Assembly: GCA_017399915.1 (NCBI GenBank)
Contig: JAFQAS010000057.1
Span: 1 to 56,657 of the forward strand
From: Muribaculaceae bacterium
GTDB taxonomy: Bacteria; Bacteroidota; Bacteroidia; Bacteroidales; Muribaculaceae
DNA length: 56,657 nucleotides
Direction: 5' to 3'
A program made the position numbers and the translations under genes. Position 1 is the first letter of the stretch; every line of letters starts with the position of its first letter. Below the pieces are notes generated by a model that was not told the DNA's origin, ran no database searches, and was given only the letters and a program-made list of their open reading frames with translations. Of the stretch, positions 26,686 through 34,672 are shown piece after piece.

Positions 26686-27549
26686 ATGGAATATATGGAC
26701 GGTAAACGGGTGATATTGAATGAGCGGTCGGGGCTTGTGCTTGAGGGTGGAGGCATGCGCGGGGTGTTTACCTGCGGTGTGCTCGACAACTTCATGGATC
26801 GTGGCATCAGGTTCCCTTATTCGATAGGGGTGAGTGCCGGGGCTTGCAACGGACTCTCGTATATGTCGCGTCAGCGTGGCCGTGCGAAGTATAGCAATAT
26901 CGATTTGCTCGAGAAATATCGTTACATTGGGTTCCGCTATCTGTTGACAAAGCGAAATATCATGGATTTTGATTTGTTGTTCGACACGTTTCCCAACGAG
27001 ATTATTCCGTATGACTATGAGGGGTATGCTCAATGCCCCGAGCGGTATGAGATGGTGACGACGAGTTGCGAAACCGGTCGTGCGTGCTACTTTGAGGAGA
27101 AGCAATCGCCCGAGCGCATCATCGACATAGTGAGAGCGTCGAGCAGTTTGCCGTTTGTGTGCCCCATAGCCTATGTTGATGGCTTGCCGATGCTCGATGG
27201 CGGCATTGCCGATTCTATTCCGTTGCTCCGCGCCCGCGAATTGGGGTATGACAATAATGTGGTGGTGGTGACTCGCAACCGTGGTTATCGTAAGCCTCAC
27301 AAAGCGGCTTTTGTGCCACCGTTGATGTATCGCAAATATCCGGCGTTGCGTGAGGCGATACGCAATCGCAGCCGAGTGTATAATGAGCAGCTCGAATTGG
27401 TGGAACGACTCGAGGATGCGGGCGAATTGACGGTGATACGTCCTCAACGCCCCATTGTGGTTGACCGTATGGAGCGCGACACATCGAAGCTCCTCGACCT
27501 TTATAACGAGGGGTATGAATTGGCCTCAAAGGTGATTTTTGAAAAGTAG
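26686..27549 (+). CDS. Patatin-like phospholipase
   Basis: Patatin-family serine lipases cleave acyl chains with a Ser-Asp dyad. The protein shows the oxyanion motif LVLEGGGMRGVF, the nucleophile elbow GVSAG and the dyad Asp in MLDGGIADSIP. Length (about 288 aa) fits bacterial patatins of the YjjU type. The start at 26686 is chosen because a promoter lies just before it; the ATG at 26695 is equally possible, and both imply a very short leader. An acetyltransferase gene follows after 11 nt, probably in one transcript. Confidence 0.9.
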   Translation: MEYMDGKRVILNERSGLVLEGGGMRGVFTCGVLDNFMDRGIRFPYSIGVSAGACNGLSYMSRQRGRAKYSNIDLLEKYRYIGFRYLLTKRNIMDFDLLFDTFPNEIIPYDYEGYAQCPERYEMVTTSCETGRACYFEEKQSPERIIDIVRASSSLPFVCPIAYVDGLPMLDGGIADSIPLLRARELGYDNNVVVVTRNRGYRKPHKAAFVPPLMYRKYPALREAIRNRSRVYNEQLELVERLEDAGELTVIRPQRPIVVDRMERDTSKLLDLYNEGYELASKVIFEK

Positions 27550-27560
27550 AAACTAAGTAA

Positions 27561-28130
27561 ATGACTATGGAACAGCTATCGGAAAAAGATAAAATGCTTC
27601 GTGGCGAGCTATACGACGCCAACTATAACGAAGAACTCATAGCAGAGCGCAATAGATGTAAAACCGTGTGCCAACGATATAACTCGTTGCCCTACGACAC
27701 TCCACAGCGTGGCGAGGTGTTGCGAGGGTTGTTTGGCCGTTGTGGCGAGAATTTCACAATCGAGCCGTCGTTTTGGTGCGACTATGGTTATAATATCTTT
27801 TTGGGCGAGAATTTTTATGCCAATCACAACTTGGTGATTCTTGATGAGGCTCCAGTGACGATTGGCGATAATGTGTTTATGGCACCTAATTGCGGCATCT
27901 ACACTTCGGGACACCCTCTTGATGTGGAGCAACGCAACAAGGGGCTCGAATATGCGCGTCCGGTAACGATTGGCAATAATGTGTGGATTGGTGCCAATGT
28001 GGTGATTGTGCCGGGAGTGACGATAGGCGAGGGGGCTACCATTGGTGCCGGCAGTGTGGTGGTGAAGGATATTCCTGCCCATTGTGTGGCTGTGGGAAAT
28101 CCGTGCCGAGTGATAAAGAAATTAAAGTAA
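27561..28130 (+). CDS. Maltose/galactoside O-acetyltransferase-like (left-handed beta-helix)
   Basis: The 189-residue protein has the N-terminal Mac domain ([19 protein letters not shown]) followed by hexapeptide repeats ([45 protein letters not shown]). The catalytic His is expected in TSGHPLD. It should transfer acetyl from acetyl-CoA to a sugar hydroxyl; the sugar is unknown. It is likely co-transcribed with the patatin gene. Confidence 0.92.
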   Translation: MTMEQLSEKDKMLRGELYDANYNEELIAERNRCKTVCQRYNSLPYDTPQRGEVLRGLFGRCGENFTIEPSFWCDYGYNIFLGENFYANHNLVILDEAPVTIGDNVFMAPNCGIYTSGHPLDVEQRNKGLEYARPVTIGNNVWIGANVVIVPGVTIGEGATIGAGSVVVKDIPAHCVAVGNPCRVIKKLK

Positions 28131-28138
28131 CAATATAA

Positions 28139-28152
28139 TTCCCTTAAGGGAA
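28139..28152. repeat. 14-bp perfect palindrome after the acetyltransferase
   Basis: TTCCCTTAAGGGAA lies 8 nt after the stop codon and is followed by CTTCTATAAATT. The half-site TTCCCTTAA recurs at 11000 and 28336 beside other genes. It may be a weak terminator stem or a protein site. Confidence 0.4.
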
Positions 28153-28355
28153 CTTCTATAAATTGCTTTATGGCGATTTATGAATTTTATTTGAGCAGAT
28201 TTTTGTTTTTGTTGAATGAGCATAGCGAGCTATGCGATTGAAATAAAGGTAAAAAGATGCCAAATAAAAGCATAAAGAACACAAAAGAACGTTCCCAATA
28301 AATACTATTTAATTAATTCGTGGAATTTATATAAATTCCCTTAAAATTATTGGCT

Positions 28356-28664
28356 ATGAAAAAGGTTAAGATTACAGCGATACGCAAGGTGAGCCATGAT
28401 GATTTGGCTGCAAAATATGAGCGATCGAAGGATTTTGATTGTAAGATAAAGGAAGGTGAAGTGTGGATTTCGGAAAATGGAGATAGACCTGCCGGATTAT
28501 GCGATTGGGCTTGGGAAACGATGGAACTATATGTGAAGACTCTTGCCCGTGACAAAGGCGACTTCTTTGACGATTGGATGAAGGATCGCTATTCGGCTAT
28601 GATTTCATGCCCCGACGGCTTCCGCCCCGTGAGCTTCTACATCGAGGCGATTGAGGATTGTTAG
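28356..28664 (+). CDS. TIGR04076-family protein, first copy
   Basis: From the ATG at 28356 the protein has 102 residues beginning MKKVKITAIRKVSHDDLAAKY. The end MISCPDGFRPVSFYIEAIE, with Cys and a conserved G-RPV, is typical of the small TIGR04076 proteins, whose function is unknown. It is a close paralogue of the protein at 29106-29411. The upstream codons (TTG GCT) are not needed. The TAG stop codon is also the first triplet of a repeat module. Confidence 0.8.
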   Translation: MKKVKITAIRKVSHDDLAAKYERSKDFDCKIKEGEVWISENGDRPAGLCDWAWETMELYVKTLARDKGDFFDDWMKDRYSAMISCPDGFRPVSFYIEAIEDC

Positions 28665-28855
28665 CTCTCCTCTTGAAAATTACAAAGTAATTTTTAGGAG
28701 GAGTACCCCGAAGGGGGGAGGTGGTTAGAGTAGTTTATAATGCGGAGTGCGGAATGATTTTTGTAGGGACACGGCGTGCCGTGTCAGAAAAGAATTAGAC
28801 AGAAGGACAGAATGAACAAAAAGGCAGACGCATGAAATTTATGAATTGTGAATAT
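28665..28855. repeat. Repeat mosaic between the TIGR04076 paralogues, left part
   Basis: It contains the CTCTCCTC...GGAGGAGTACCCC...GGAGGTGG box (28665-28724), a TATAATGCGG terminus (28737-28755) and the GGACACGGCGTGCCGTGTC hairpin with AATTAGACAGAAGGACAG (28764-28815). No ORF of note. Confidence 0.75.
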
Positions 28856-28860
28856 ACTTA

Positions 28861-28999
28861 ACCCCTCCGGCACGTTGTGCCACCTCCCCTATCTCTTTGA
28901 GCAGGGCAGGAGTTGCCAGGTTATTAACTATGGTATTTTAGCTCTCCTCTTGAAATTTGAAAAATTTTAGGAGGAGTACGGCAAAGCCGGGAGGTGGTT
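28861..28999 (+). repeat. Direct repeat, copy 1 (139 bp)
   Basis: It begins ACCCCTCCGGCACGTTGTGC and ends GCCGGGAGGTGGTT. The copy at 29620-29759 differs by only a handful of bases. Its second half is the CTCTCCTC...GGAGGTGG box shared with other elements in the window. Confidence 0.9.
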
Positions 29000-29105
29000 A
29001 GAATAATTTATAATGCGGAATGATTTTTTGATGGAATGAACAAAAATATTTTCTTGTGTGTTCTGTTGCAATGTTCTAATCCTCTTGTAATTAAATTAGA
29101 TGACG

Positions 29106-29411
29106 ATGAAAAAGGTGAGAATCACAGCAATACGCAAAGCGTGTTATCGCGACTTGATGGCGAAGTATGAAAACCCCATTGAGCATGCTTGCGATGTGTG
29201 TGAAGGGCAGCAATGGATTGTGGTTGACGGTGAGAAACCCCACGACATGTGCGATAGTGCGTGGGAGTCGATGCAGTCGTTTGTGTCCGAGTTGGCCAAT
29301 GGTGGTGGCAATTTCTACGATGGCTGGATGAAGAATCCCCATTCGGCCATGATATCATGTAACGACGGCTTCCGCCCCGTGAGCTTCTACATCGAAGTAA
29401 TTGAGAGTTGA
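29106..29411 (+). CDS. TIGR04076-family protein, second copy
   Basis: From the ATG at 29106 the protein has 101 residues starting MKKVRITAIRKACYRDLMAKY and ending MISCNDGFRPVSFYIEVIE. It matches the neighbour at 28356 along its whole length and carries extra Cys residues (HACDVCEG, DMCD). The start is set by alignment with the paralogue; the ATG at 29100 would add two residues. The two genes arose by local duplication and are separated by repeat DNA. Confidence 0.8.
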   Translation: MKKVRITAIRKACYRDLMAKYENPIEHACDVCEGQQWIVVDGEKPHDMCDSAWESMQSFVSELANGGGNFYDGWMKNPHSAMISCNDGFRPVSFYIEVIES

Positions 29412-29619
29412 TATTGTAGGGACACGGCGTGCCGTATCAGAAACGAATTAGACAGAAGGACAGAATGAACATAATTAATGGAGAGTGTGGATTTTTTTAG
29501 ACAGAAGGACAAAAGGAACATAAAGGCTGCCGCATGGCAATTATGAATTATGAACTATGCATTATGAATTAACTTCCCCCGAAGGGCTCAACGAGGCTTG
29601 AACGAGTTAATTAAAAATT
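29412..29619. repeat. Repeat mosaic after the second TIGR04076 gene
   Basis: It holds another hairpin module (GGACACGGCGTGCCGTATC, then GAATTAGACAGAAGGACAG, 29417-29464), an ATTATGAATTATGAAC-type microrepeat, and the CTTCCCCCGAAGGGCTCAACGAGG module (29573-29600). No gene seen. Confidence 0.75.
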
Positions 29620-29759
29620 ACCCCTCCGGCACGTTGTGCCACCTCCCCTATCTCTTCGAGCAGGGCAGGAGTTGCCAAGGTTATTGACTAAGGTATTTTA
29701 GCTCTCCTCTTGAAATTTGAAAAATTTTAGGAGGAGTACGGCAAAGCCGGGAGGTGGTT
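29620..29759 (+). repeat. Direct repeat, copy 2 (140 bp)
   Basis: Nearly identical to 28861-28999, with one inserted A and a few substitutions. The remaining 147 nt to the next gene are A+T-rich without clear features. Confidence 0.9.
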
Positions 29760-29906
29760 TCAAAAATGCCGTAAGGCATGACCTACGATGAAAATGTGAG
29801 ATAAAAATTCTGTCATTCTGAAATTTTTGTCATTTTGTCTAATCTTTGATGCTGAGGATTTTTGTTGTTTATAAAAGATGAAAATAAAAATATAAAACAA
29901 GAAATT

Positions 29907-30467
29907 ATGAGAAAGAATTTTGGAGTAAAAACATGGTTATATCCTATGCCGGTGTTTATCGTGGCGGCGTATGATGAAAATGGTGTGCCCAATGCTATGA
30001 ATGCGGCATGGGGCGGTGTCTATACCGACGATATGATATGTGTGTGCCTTTCGGAAGGGCATAAGACCACAAAAAATATTCTTGCCTCACGCGCATTCAC
30101 CGTGAGCATGGCCACTGCCGACAAGGTGGTGGAATGTGACTATGTGGGGATTGTGTCGGGGAACAAGGAACCCGACAAGTTTGCCAAGGCCGGGTTTACT
30201 GCTACAAAGTCGGAATTTGTCAACGCACCGATAATCGACCAACTGCCCATGACGGTGGAATGTGAGTTGGTGTCGTATGACGAGGAAACTTGCCACATGG
30301 TGGGACGCATTGTCAACGTGTCGGCCGATGAACGAATTCTCACCGCCGACGGCAAAATCGACGTGTCGCTTCTCAACCCCATCACCTACGACCCCATCGG
30401 CCACCACTACCTCCCCCTCGGCACCCCAGCCGGCCACGCCTTCGCCGATGGCAAAAAAATGAAATAA
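29907..30467 (+). CDS. Flavin reductase-like / flavoredoxin-type FMN-binding protein
   Basis: From the ATG at 29907 the protein has 186 residues. It shows the split-barrel flavin-binding pattern: MPVFIVAAYDENGVPNAMNAAWGG near the N-terminus and RAFTVSMATADKVVECDYVGIVSGN in the middle. Such proteins bind FMN non-covalently and pass electrons or reduce flavins; the substrate is unknown. The 15 extra upstream codons are A/T-rich and unlikely to be translated. A lipoprotein gene follows 22 nt downstream. Confidence 0.88.
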   Translation: MRKNFGVKTWLYPMPVFIVAAYDENGVPNAMNAAWGGVYTDDMICVCLSEGHKTTKNILASRAFTVSMATADKVVECDYVGIVSGNKEPDKFAKAGFTATKSEFVNAPIIDQLPMTVECELVSYDEETCHMVGRIVNVSADERILTADGKIDVSLLNPITYDPIGHHYLPLGTPAGHAFADGKKMK

Positions 30468-30489
30468 TAATTATTAAAAACAAATACTT

Positions 30490-30873
30490 ATGAAGAAGAA
30501 TTTAGTTATAGCGATTTTGCTATGTGTTTTGACTTTGTCTATTACAGCATGTCAATCAAAGGAGGACAAGGTATTGAGCGACCTTGAAAGTATTTATAAT
30601 CGTCTTAATAATAGTGAGAATTTCACTGATGAAGATTGGACTGAACTGATGACTGAATATGAGGTGATTCATGAAGAGGCTCAAACTTGTGACTTTTCTT
30701 ACGAACAAAAGAAGGAATTAGGACGCATTGAAGGAAAAATATTGTCAAAGATAACCGAGCGCAAAACACAAGAATTGGGCTCTGAAATAGGTGACATTAT
30801 TAATAGTGGCGGTGCAATAATAGGAGGGTTCATTGAAGGATTACAAGAAGAACTCGAAAAGGAAACTGAATAA
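30490..30873 (+). CDS. Small lipoprotein
   Basis: The 127-residue protein has a lipoprotein signal (MKKNLVIAILLCVLTLSITAC, Cys at residue 21) and a charged helical body. A Gly-rich hydrophobic segment (IGDIINSGGAIIGGFIEGL) lies near the C-terminus and could be an amphipathic or membrane-active helix. No family recognised. A strong terminator lies 21 nt after the stop. Confidence 0.75.
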   Translation: MKKNLVIAILLCVLTLSITACQSKEDKVLSDLESIYNRLNNSENFTDEDWTELMTEYEVIHEEAQTCDFSYEQKKELGRIEGKILSKITERKTQELGSEIGDIINSGGAIIGGFIEGLQEELEKETE

Positions 30874-30894
30874 TAACGAAAAATATTATATTCA

Positions 30895-30930
30895 CTCCGC
30901 AAGTGTCAAAGTGCATTTGCGGAGTTTTTT
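30895..30930 (+). terminator. Rho-independent terminator
   Basis: CTCCGCAA (30895-30902) pairs with TTGCGGAG (30917-30924), followed by six T residues. It ends the flavin reductase-lipoprotein unit. Confidence 0.88.
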
Positions 30931-30939
30931 GTTTGTGTT

Positions 30940-31030
30940 TTATCGAAAAACGATAAAAAATATTAAAATTTCGATAATATTTATTGTTTTTCGATAAATT
31001 GATTGTATATTTGCATATCGAATTTCGATA
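30940..31030 (+). promoter_or_regulatory. Promoter embedded in an array of TATCGA operator boxes
   Basis: TTG (30984-30986) and TATATTTG (31006-31013) form a promoter with 19-nt spacing. Around it are TTATCG-N5-CGATAA (30940-30956), TTTCGATAA (30969-30977), TTTTTCGATAA (30987-30997) and the palindrome TATCGA-ATT-TCGATA (31016-31030). Boxes overlap both promoter elements, which suggests repression, probably by the HTH protein encoded at 31769. Confidence 0.75.
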
Positions 31031-31031
31031 A

Positions 31032-31199
31032 ATGGCAATTCTGATTGATTTTGCGCGCGTGGTCATTTGGGAATGCTTTTTAGAAACAGATTACATTGCA
31101 GAGGAATTACCCCCCCTCCGGCGCTATGCGCCTCGTCCCCCTATTTGCATTGCAAACAGAGGGACAGTATCCTTGGCTATGGAATGTGTATCGGAATGA
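31032..31199 (+). CDS. Doubtful 55-residue ORF partly made of repeat DNA
   Basis: It starts just behind the operator array with MAILIDFARVVIWECFLETDYI. After codon 27 it runs into a C-rich module (CCCCCCCTCCGGCGC...GCGCC) like the CTCCGGCACGTTGTGCC repeats elsewhere. It may be the remains of a gene broken by repeat insertion, or non-coding leader DNA of the DUF2975 gene. Confidence 0.25.
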   Translation: MAILIDFARVVIWECFLETDYIAEELPPLRRYAPRPPICIANRGTVSLAMECVSE

Positions 31200-31276
31200 G
31201 AGAATGGGGCAGAATGTAAATTTGATAAATGGAATATTGTCCCCACAAAAATGTATAATCTAAAAACTATTTTATT

Positions 31277-31750
31277 ATGGATTCAAAAAAGTATTATCAT
31301 CAAATTTTGCCGTTAGTAATTTTTGCTACGATTGTGTCTTTGTTTTGGATTTACTGGACAGTTGGTCGTTCAGTGTTTACTTTTATGGGTGATGATGTCG
31401 TAAATTGGAATGAGTTTGAGCCGTTGAGGTGGGCTATTGTAATAGGATATTCGGTGTTGGCTCTTGTTTTGATAACTATTCAAACGATATTTTTTGTAAA
31501 GCAGTTGCGTAGCTTAAAGCGAGGTGTAATGTTTAATCGTGGTTGTTGGAAGTTGATAATGTGGTGGGGCATTGTGTGGGTATTCTATGATTTTTGTGCT
31601 GCCAATCTTCTCGAAATGATTTATTCGCAACGATTGACAAAAATTGTGATTGATGAAACTATGGTGGGAGTCGCAGTTATTGCGTTTGTATTTTCGTTCC
31701 TCTATCGTATTGCTACAGATGTGGCAGAGGAGAATAATCTTACGATTTAA
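31277..31750 (+). CDS. DUF2975 membrane protein
   Basis: The 157-residue protein has four predicted transmembrane helices (LPLVIFATIVSLFWIYWTV, WAIVIGYSVLALVLITIQTI, WKLIMWWGIVWVFYDFCAA, VGVAVIAFVFSFLYRIA). It ends in DVAEENNLTI, the typical DUF2975 tail. DUF2975 proteins are nearly always paired with a small YozG-like Cro/CI regulator, as here (18 nt downstream). The pair is thought to form a regulator plus membrane partner, but the signal is unknown. A lone TAAATTTG lies at 31217-31224. Confidence 0.85.
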   Translation: MDSKKYYHQILPLVIFATIVSLFWIYWTVGRSVFTFMGDDVVNWNEFEPLRWAIVIGYSVLALVLITIQTIFFVKQLRSLKRGVMFNRGCWKLIMWWGIVWVFYDFCAANLLEMIYSQRLTKIVIDETMVGVAVIAFVFSFLYRIATDVAEENNLTI

Positions 31751-31768
31751 CCAGGGAGGACGCGGACT

Positions 31769-31981
31769 ATGGCTATAATAATAAATCTTGATGTGATGAT
31801 GGCGCGACGCAAAATGTCGCTCAATGAGCTGTCGGAACGAGTGGGCATCACAATCGCCAATCTCTCGATATTGAAAACCGGAAAGGCAAAGGCGATACGT
31901 TTTTCAACGCTCGACGCCATTTGCAAGGCTCTCGATTGCCAACCTGCCGATATTATAGAATATCGTGCCGACGAAGAATAA
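31769..31981 (+). CDS. Small Cro/CI-type HTH regulator, YozG-like
   Basis: The 70-residue protein is one HTH domain: MSLNELSERVGITIANLSILKTGKAKAIRF is the helix-turn-helix, and LDAICKALDCQPADIIEY is the usual XRE ending. It is the standard partner of DUF2975. The array of TATCGA boxes upstream of the pair is the obvious candidate operator, implying autoregulation. The following gene starts 15 nt downstream and may share the transcript. Confidence 0.9.
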   Translation: MAIIINLDVMMARRKMSLNELSERVGITIANLSILKTGKAKAIRFSTLDAICKALDCQPADIIEYRADEE

Positions 31982-31996
31982 AAGCATAGAATAGAA

Positions 31997-32821
31997 ATGA
32001 ATCAGTTTTTTATCGTGGTAGCCGTCGTGGTGGCGGCTACACACTTCTCATATGCCCAAAAGATTGAGGCAACAGTGATTGATGCTCAAAGTCGTGAGCC
32101 GATAGCATATGCGTTGGTGGGAGTGGTGGAACGTACTCTCGGCACTCTCGCCGACACCGTGGGGCATTTCTCGCTCGATGTTCCTGTGGAACTCGACAGC
32201 GATTCGTTGCGAATCTCTTGCGTGGGGTATGGTGAGTTGACAATGAGTGTGGCTGATGCACGAAAATGCAAAGAGTTAGCTCTCGAAGCGGTCGAATATC
32301 CATTGCCCGAAGTGGAGGTGATGCCCATCGAAACAAAGGCAAAACATTATGGCCGAAAGTCGGCAAAAGGGTCGATGTTTCTTGTTGTAGAGGGCGATTG
32401 TGGTGCCGGAAAAGAGATGGGTATGCAGTTCAAAACCAAGAAACGAGCGTGGATAAAGAATGTGAGTTTTGCTATTGTGGAAAATGATAGTATGCTCGTG
32501 CGTATGCCGTTCAGATTGAATCTTTACAAGATGCAAGGAGATAAATACACCAATAATCTTGTGTCGTCGCTCCAATTCCTTTACACAAAAGATGCGATAG
32601 AAAATGGCAGATTTACCTTTCAGTTACCCACGCCCATCGCGATAGATAAAGGTGACTATGTGATAGCCGTTGAATTCCTTGAAAACTTCCCCAATCGCAA
32701 CTTTCAGATGCGCACAAGCATCATGACCGGCCACACCTTCTATCGTTATGCTCCCCAATCATCATGGAAGAAAATCCCCCTCGGCTCCACCCTCGCCATC
32801 GATGTAGCGGAAGAGAGATGA
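31997..32821 (+). CDS. Secreted protein with CarboxypepD-like N-terminal domain
   Basis: The 274-residue protein has a signal peptide (FFIVVAVVVAATHFSYAQ) and a carboxypeptidase-regulatory-like beta-sandwich (KIEATVIDAQSREPIAYALVG, LADTVGHFSLDVP, LRISCVGYG), the plug-like domain widespread in Bacteroidetes surface proteins. The C-terminal half is beta-rich and unrecognised. Its last codons (TLAIDVAEER) are repeated in recoded form, TLAIDEAEEK, at 34674-34706 beyond an inserted cassette. It may be co-transcribed with the HTH gene. Confidence 0.75.
   Translation: MNQFFIVVAVVVAATHFSYAQKIEATVIDAQSREPIAYALVGVVERTLGTLADTVGHFSLDVPVELDSDSLRISCVGYGELTMSVADARKCKELALEAVEYPLPEVEVMPIETKAKHYGRKSAKGSMFLVVEGDCGAGKEMGMQFKTKKRAWIKNVSFAIVENDSMLVRMPFRLNLYKMQGDKYTNNLVSSLQFLYTKDAIENGRFTFQLPTPIAIDKGDYVIAVEFLENFPNRNFQMRTSIMTGHTFYRYAPQSSWKKIPLGSTLAIDVAEER
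32789..32821 (+). repeat. Left direct repeat of the DUF1848 cassette
   Basis: It starts ACCCTCGCCATCGATG and continues to GCGGAAGAGA and the stop codon. About 28 of 33 positions match 34674-34706. Confidence 0.75.
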
Positions 32822-32917
32822 ATTTAATTGTTCTTTAGTGAAAAAAATAGTATTTTTTAACTCGTTAATGAAGAGATACTGCCCTATGATGATATTATTT
32901 TTGTAAAAAAATTAAAA

Positions 32918-33880
32918 ATGAAACATAGATTGATTCAAACGATATCTGATGAAGGTGATATTGTGGAAGCCCAAGCTCCCGTGATAATCTCGGCAAGCCG
33001 AGCTACAGATATTCCTGCGTTTTATGCAGATTGGTTTTTTCGTCGGTTAGATATTGGATATTTGAGATGGCGAAATCCGTTTAATGGGAAATATAGTTTT
33101 GTCTCATTCCGCAACACTCGGTTTGTAGTTTTTTGGACTAAAAATCCAGCACCATTATTGCCATATGTTAGCAAATTAAAAGGGAGAGGAATAGGGTGTT
33201 ATATTCAATATACATTAAATGATTATGAGGATGAGGGATTGGAACAATCTTTACCAAGTGTTAAACGGCGAATAGAAACATATAAACGTTTGGTGGAAGA
33301 ACTTGGCGAGGGAAGTGTAGTTTGGCGTTTCGATCCAATGATATTAACAGATACTATAGGTATTAATGAATTGTTACAAAAAATTGCTAATATTGGAGAT
33401 GCTTTACAAGGGTATGCGGAGAAAATGGTATTTAGTTATGCCGATATTGCATTATATAAAAAAGTCGTTAGAAATTTAGATGCTTATAATATAAAATATC
33501 GAGAATGGGATATGCCGTTAATGATGGAGTTTGCCGAAAGGTTGAGTAGACTAAACGCATTAAGATGGAGATATAGTTTGGCTACATGCTCTGAGAAAAT
33601 TGCACTTGAGGAATATGGAATTGAACATAATCGATGCATTGACCCATTGTTAATATCTCGTCTTTCGCCAAATGATGTAGAGTTACAAAATTATTTATTT
33701 AATACAAAACGAGATTTGGGACAGCGTAAATCGTGTGGTTGCATAATATCAAAAGATATAGGGCAATATAATACATGCCCACACCTTTGTAAATATTGCT
33801 ATGCTAATGATTCAGAAAATATCGTGAAAGCAAATTATCAACGACACATAAATAATCCATTAATAGATAAAATAGTTTAA
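32918..33880 (+). CDS. DUF1848-family radical-SAM-like protein
   Basis: The 320-residue protein carries the DUF1848 hallmarks: an early IISASRATDIPAFY segment, FVVFWTKNPAPLL, and a C-terminal Cys cluster CGC...CPHLCKYC (CX3CX2C at the end). This resembles spore-photoproduct-lyase-like radical SAM proteins but has its cluster motif near the C-terminus. The substrate is unknown. A methyltransferase-like gene follows after 4 nt. Both are A+T-rich compared with neighbours and together form an inserted cassette. Confidence 0.88.
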   Translation: MKHRLIQTISDEGDIVEAQAPVIISASRATDIPAFYADWFFRRLDIGYLRWRNPFNGKYSFVSFRNTRFVVFWTKNPAPLLPYVSKLKGRGIGCYIQYTLNDYEDEGLEQSLPSVKRRIETYKRLVEELGEGSVVWRFDPMILTDTIGINELLQKIANIGDALQGYAEKMVFSYADIALYKKVVRNLDAYNIKYREWDMPLMMEFAERLSRLNALRWRYSLATCSEKIALEEYGIEHNRCIDPLLISRLSPNDVELQNYLFNTKRDLGQRKSCGCIISKDIGQYNTCPHLCKYCYANDSENIVKANYQRHINNPLIDKIV

Positions 33881-33884
33881 TAAA

Positions 33885-34649
33885 ATGTTGAATTACACAC
33901 CAAAATTACAGACATCAATCTTGTTGTTTGACCAAATAATTGAAAAAGCAAAAGCAGATGTAAAAAAGTTATCAAAAGTAGAACAACTAAAATTAAAAGA
34001 CGAATTAGATCATGGGGCGCACTGTTTGACAACTAAAAAACAATTGAAGATGTATTTAGCAAGTTATGGAGAAATACATCAAGCAAAACTAATGCGTTGT
34101 TATAGAAATATCCCTTCAAAAGTGTGGTGCGAAAGTCAAATCACAATCGTTGACTATGGTTGTGGACAAGGTATTGCAGAGATTGTATTTGCAGATTTTT
34201 TGAGTTCAAAATGGATTGAATATAATTTTGTTAAGGATATAATTTTAATTGACCCATCTCGAATTTGCCTAATGCAAAGCGTAGAATATCTTTCGGGCGT
34301 TTATAGAGATAGTGATATTATTGGGATACAAAAGAATGATAAACAGATAAGTGAAGATGATTTGATGCCAAAGTCAAATACTGTGATTCATATTTTGTCA
34401 AATATTGTAGATTTGGATAACTTTCAAGGAAATCGGATATTATCATTGTTAAATGAAGATAAAAAACATAATAATATAATTATATGTGTAAGTCCATATT
34501 ATCAAGAAGATTCAAGAGGAAAAAGAATTGATGAGTTTTGTAGTAAACTACAAGGATATCGATGTGTTTATAAATTCCAAAAACATATAGATGAATGGTC
34601 GGAAAAATATAGCTGTCAGATTCGTATTTATGAAAGTTTATATTATTGA
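33885..34649 (+). CDS. SAM-dependent methyltransferase-like protein
   Basis: The 254-residue protein has a Rossmann methyltransferase core: motif I VDYGCGQGIAEIVF (about residues 87-100) and the acidic end of the second strand, IILIDPS. The N-terminal 80 residues are helical and charged. The product may methylate RNA, protein or DNA; nothing in the sequence decides this. The 4-nt spacing to the DUF1848 gene argues that the two act together, perhaps in modification of one substrate. Confidence 0.7.
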   Translation: MLNYTPKLQTSILLFDQIIEKAKADVKKLSKVEQLKLKDELDHGAHCLTTKKQLKMYLASYGEIHQAKLMRCYRNIPSKVWCESQITIVDYGCGQGIAEIVFADFLSSKWIEYNFVKDIILIDPSRICLMQSVEYLSGVYRDSDIIGIQKNDKQISEDDLMPKSNTVIHILSNIVDLDNFQGNRILSLLNEDKKHNNIIICVSPYYQEDSRGKRIDEFCSKLQGYRCVYKFQKHIDEWSEKYSCQIRIYESLYY

Positions 34650-34672
34650 TTATGCTTTTTGAAATTAAAACC

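Noticed and set aside
31277..31981. The DUF2975-HTH pair as a toxin-antitoxin system
   Set aside because: The family pairing is a membrane protein with a regulator; no toxin-like feature is visible.
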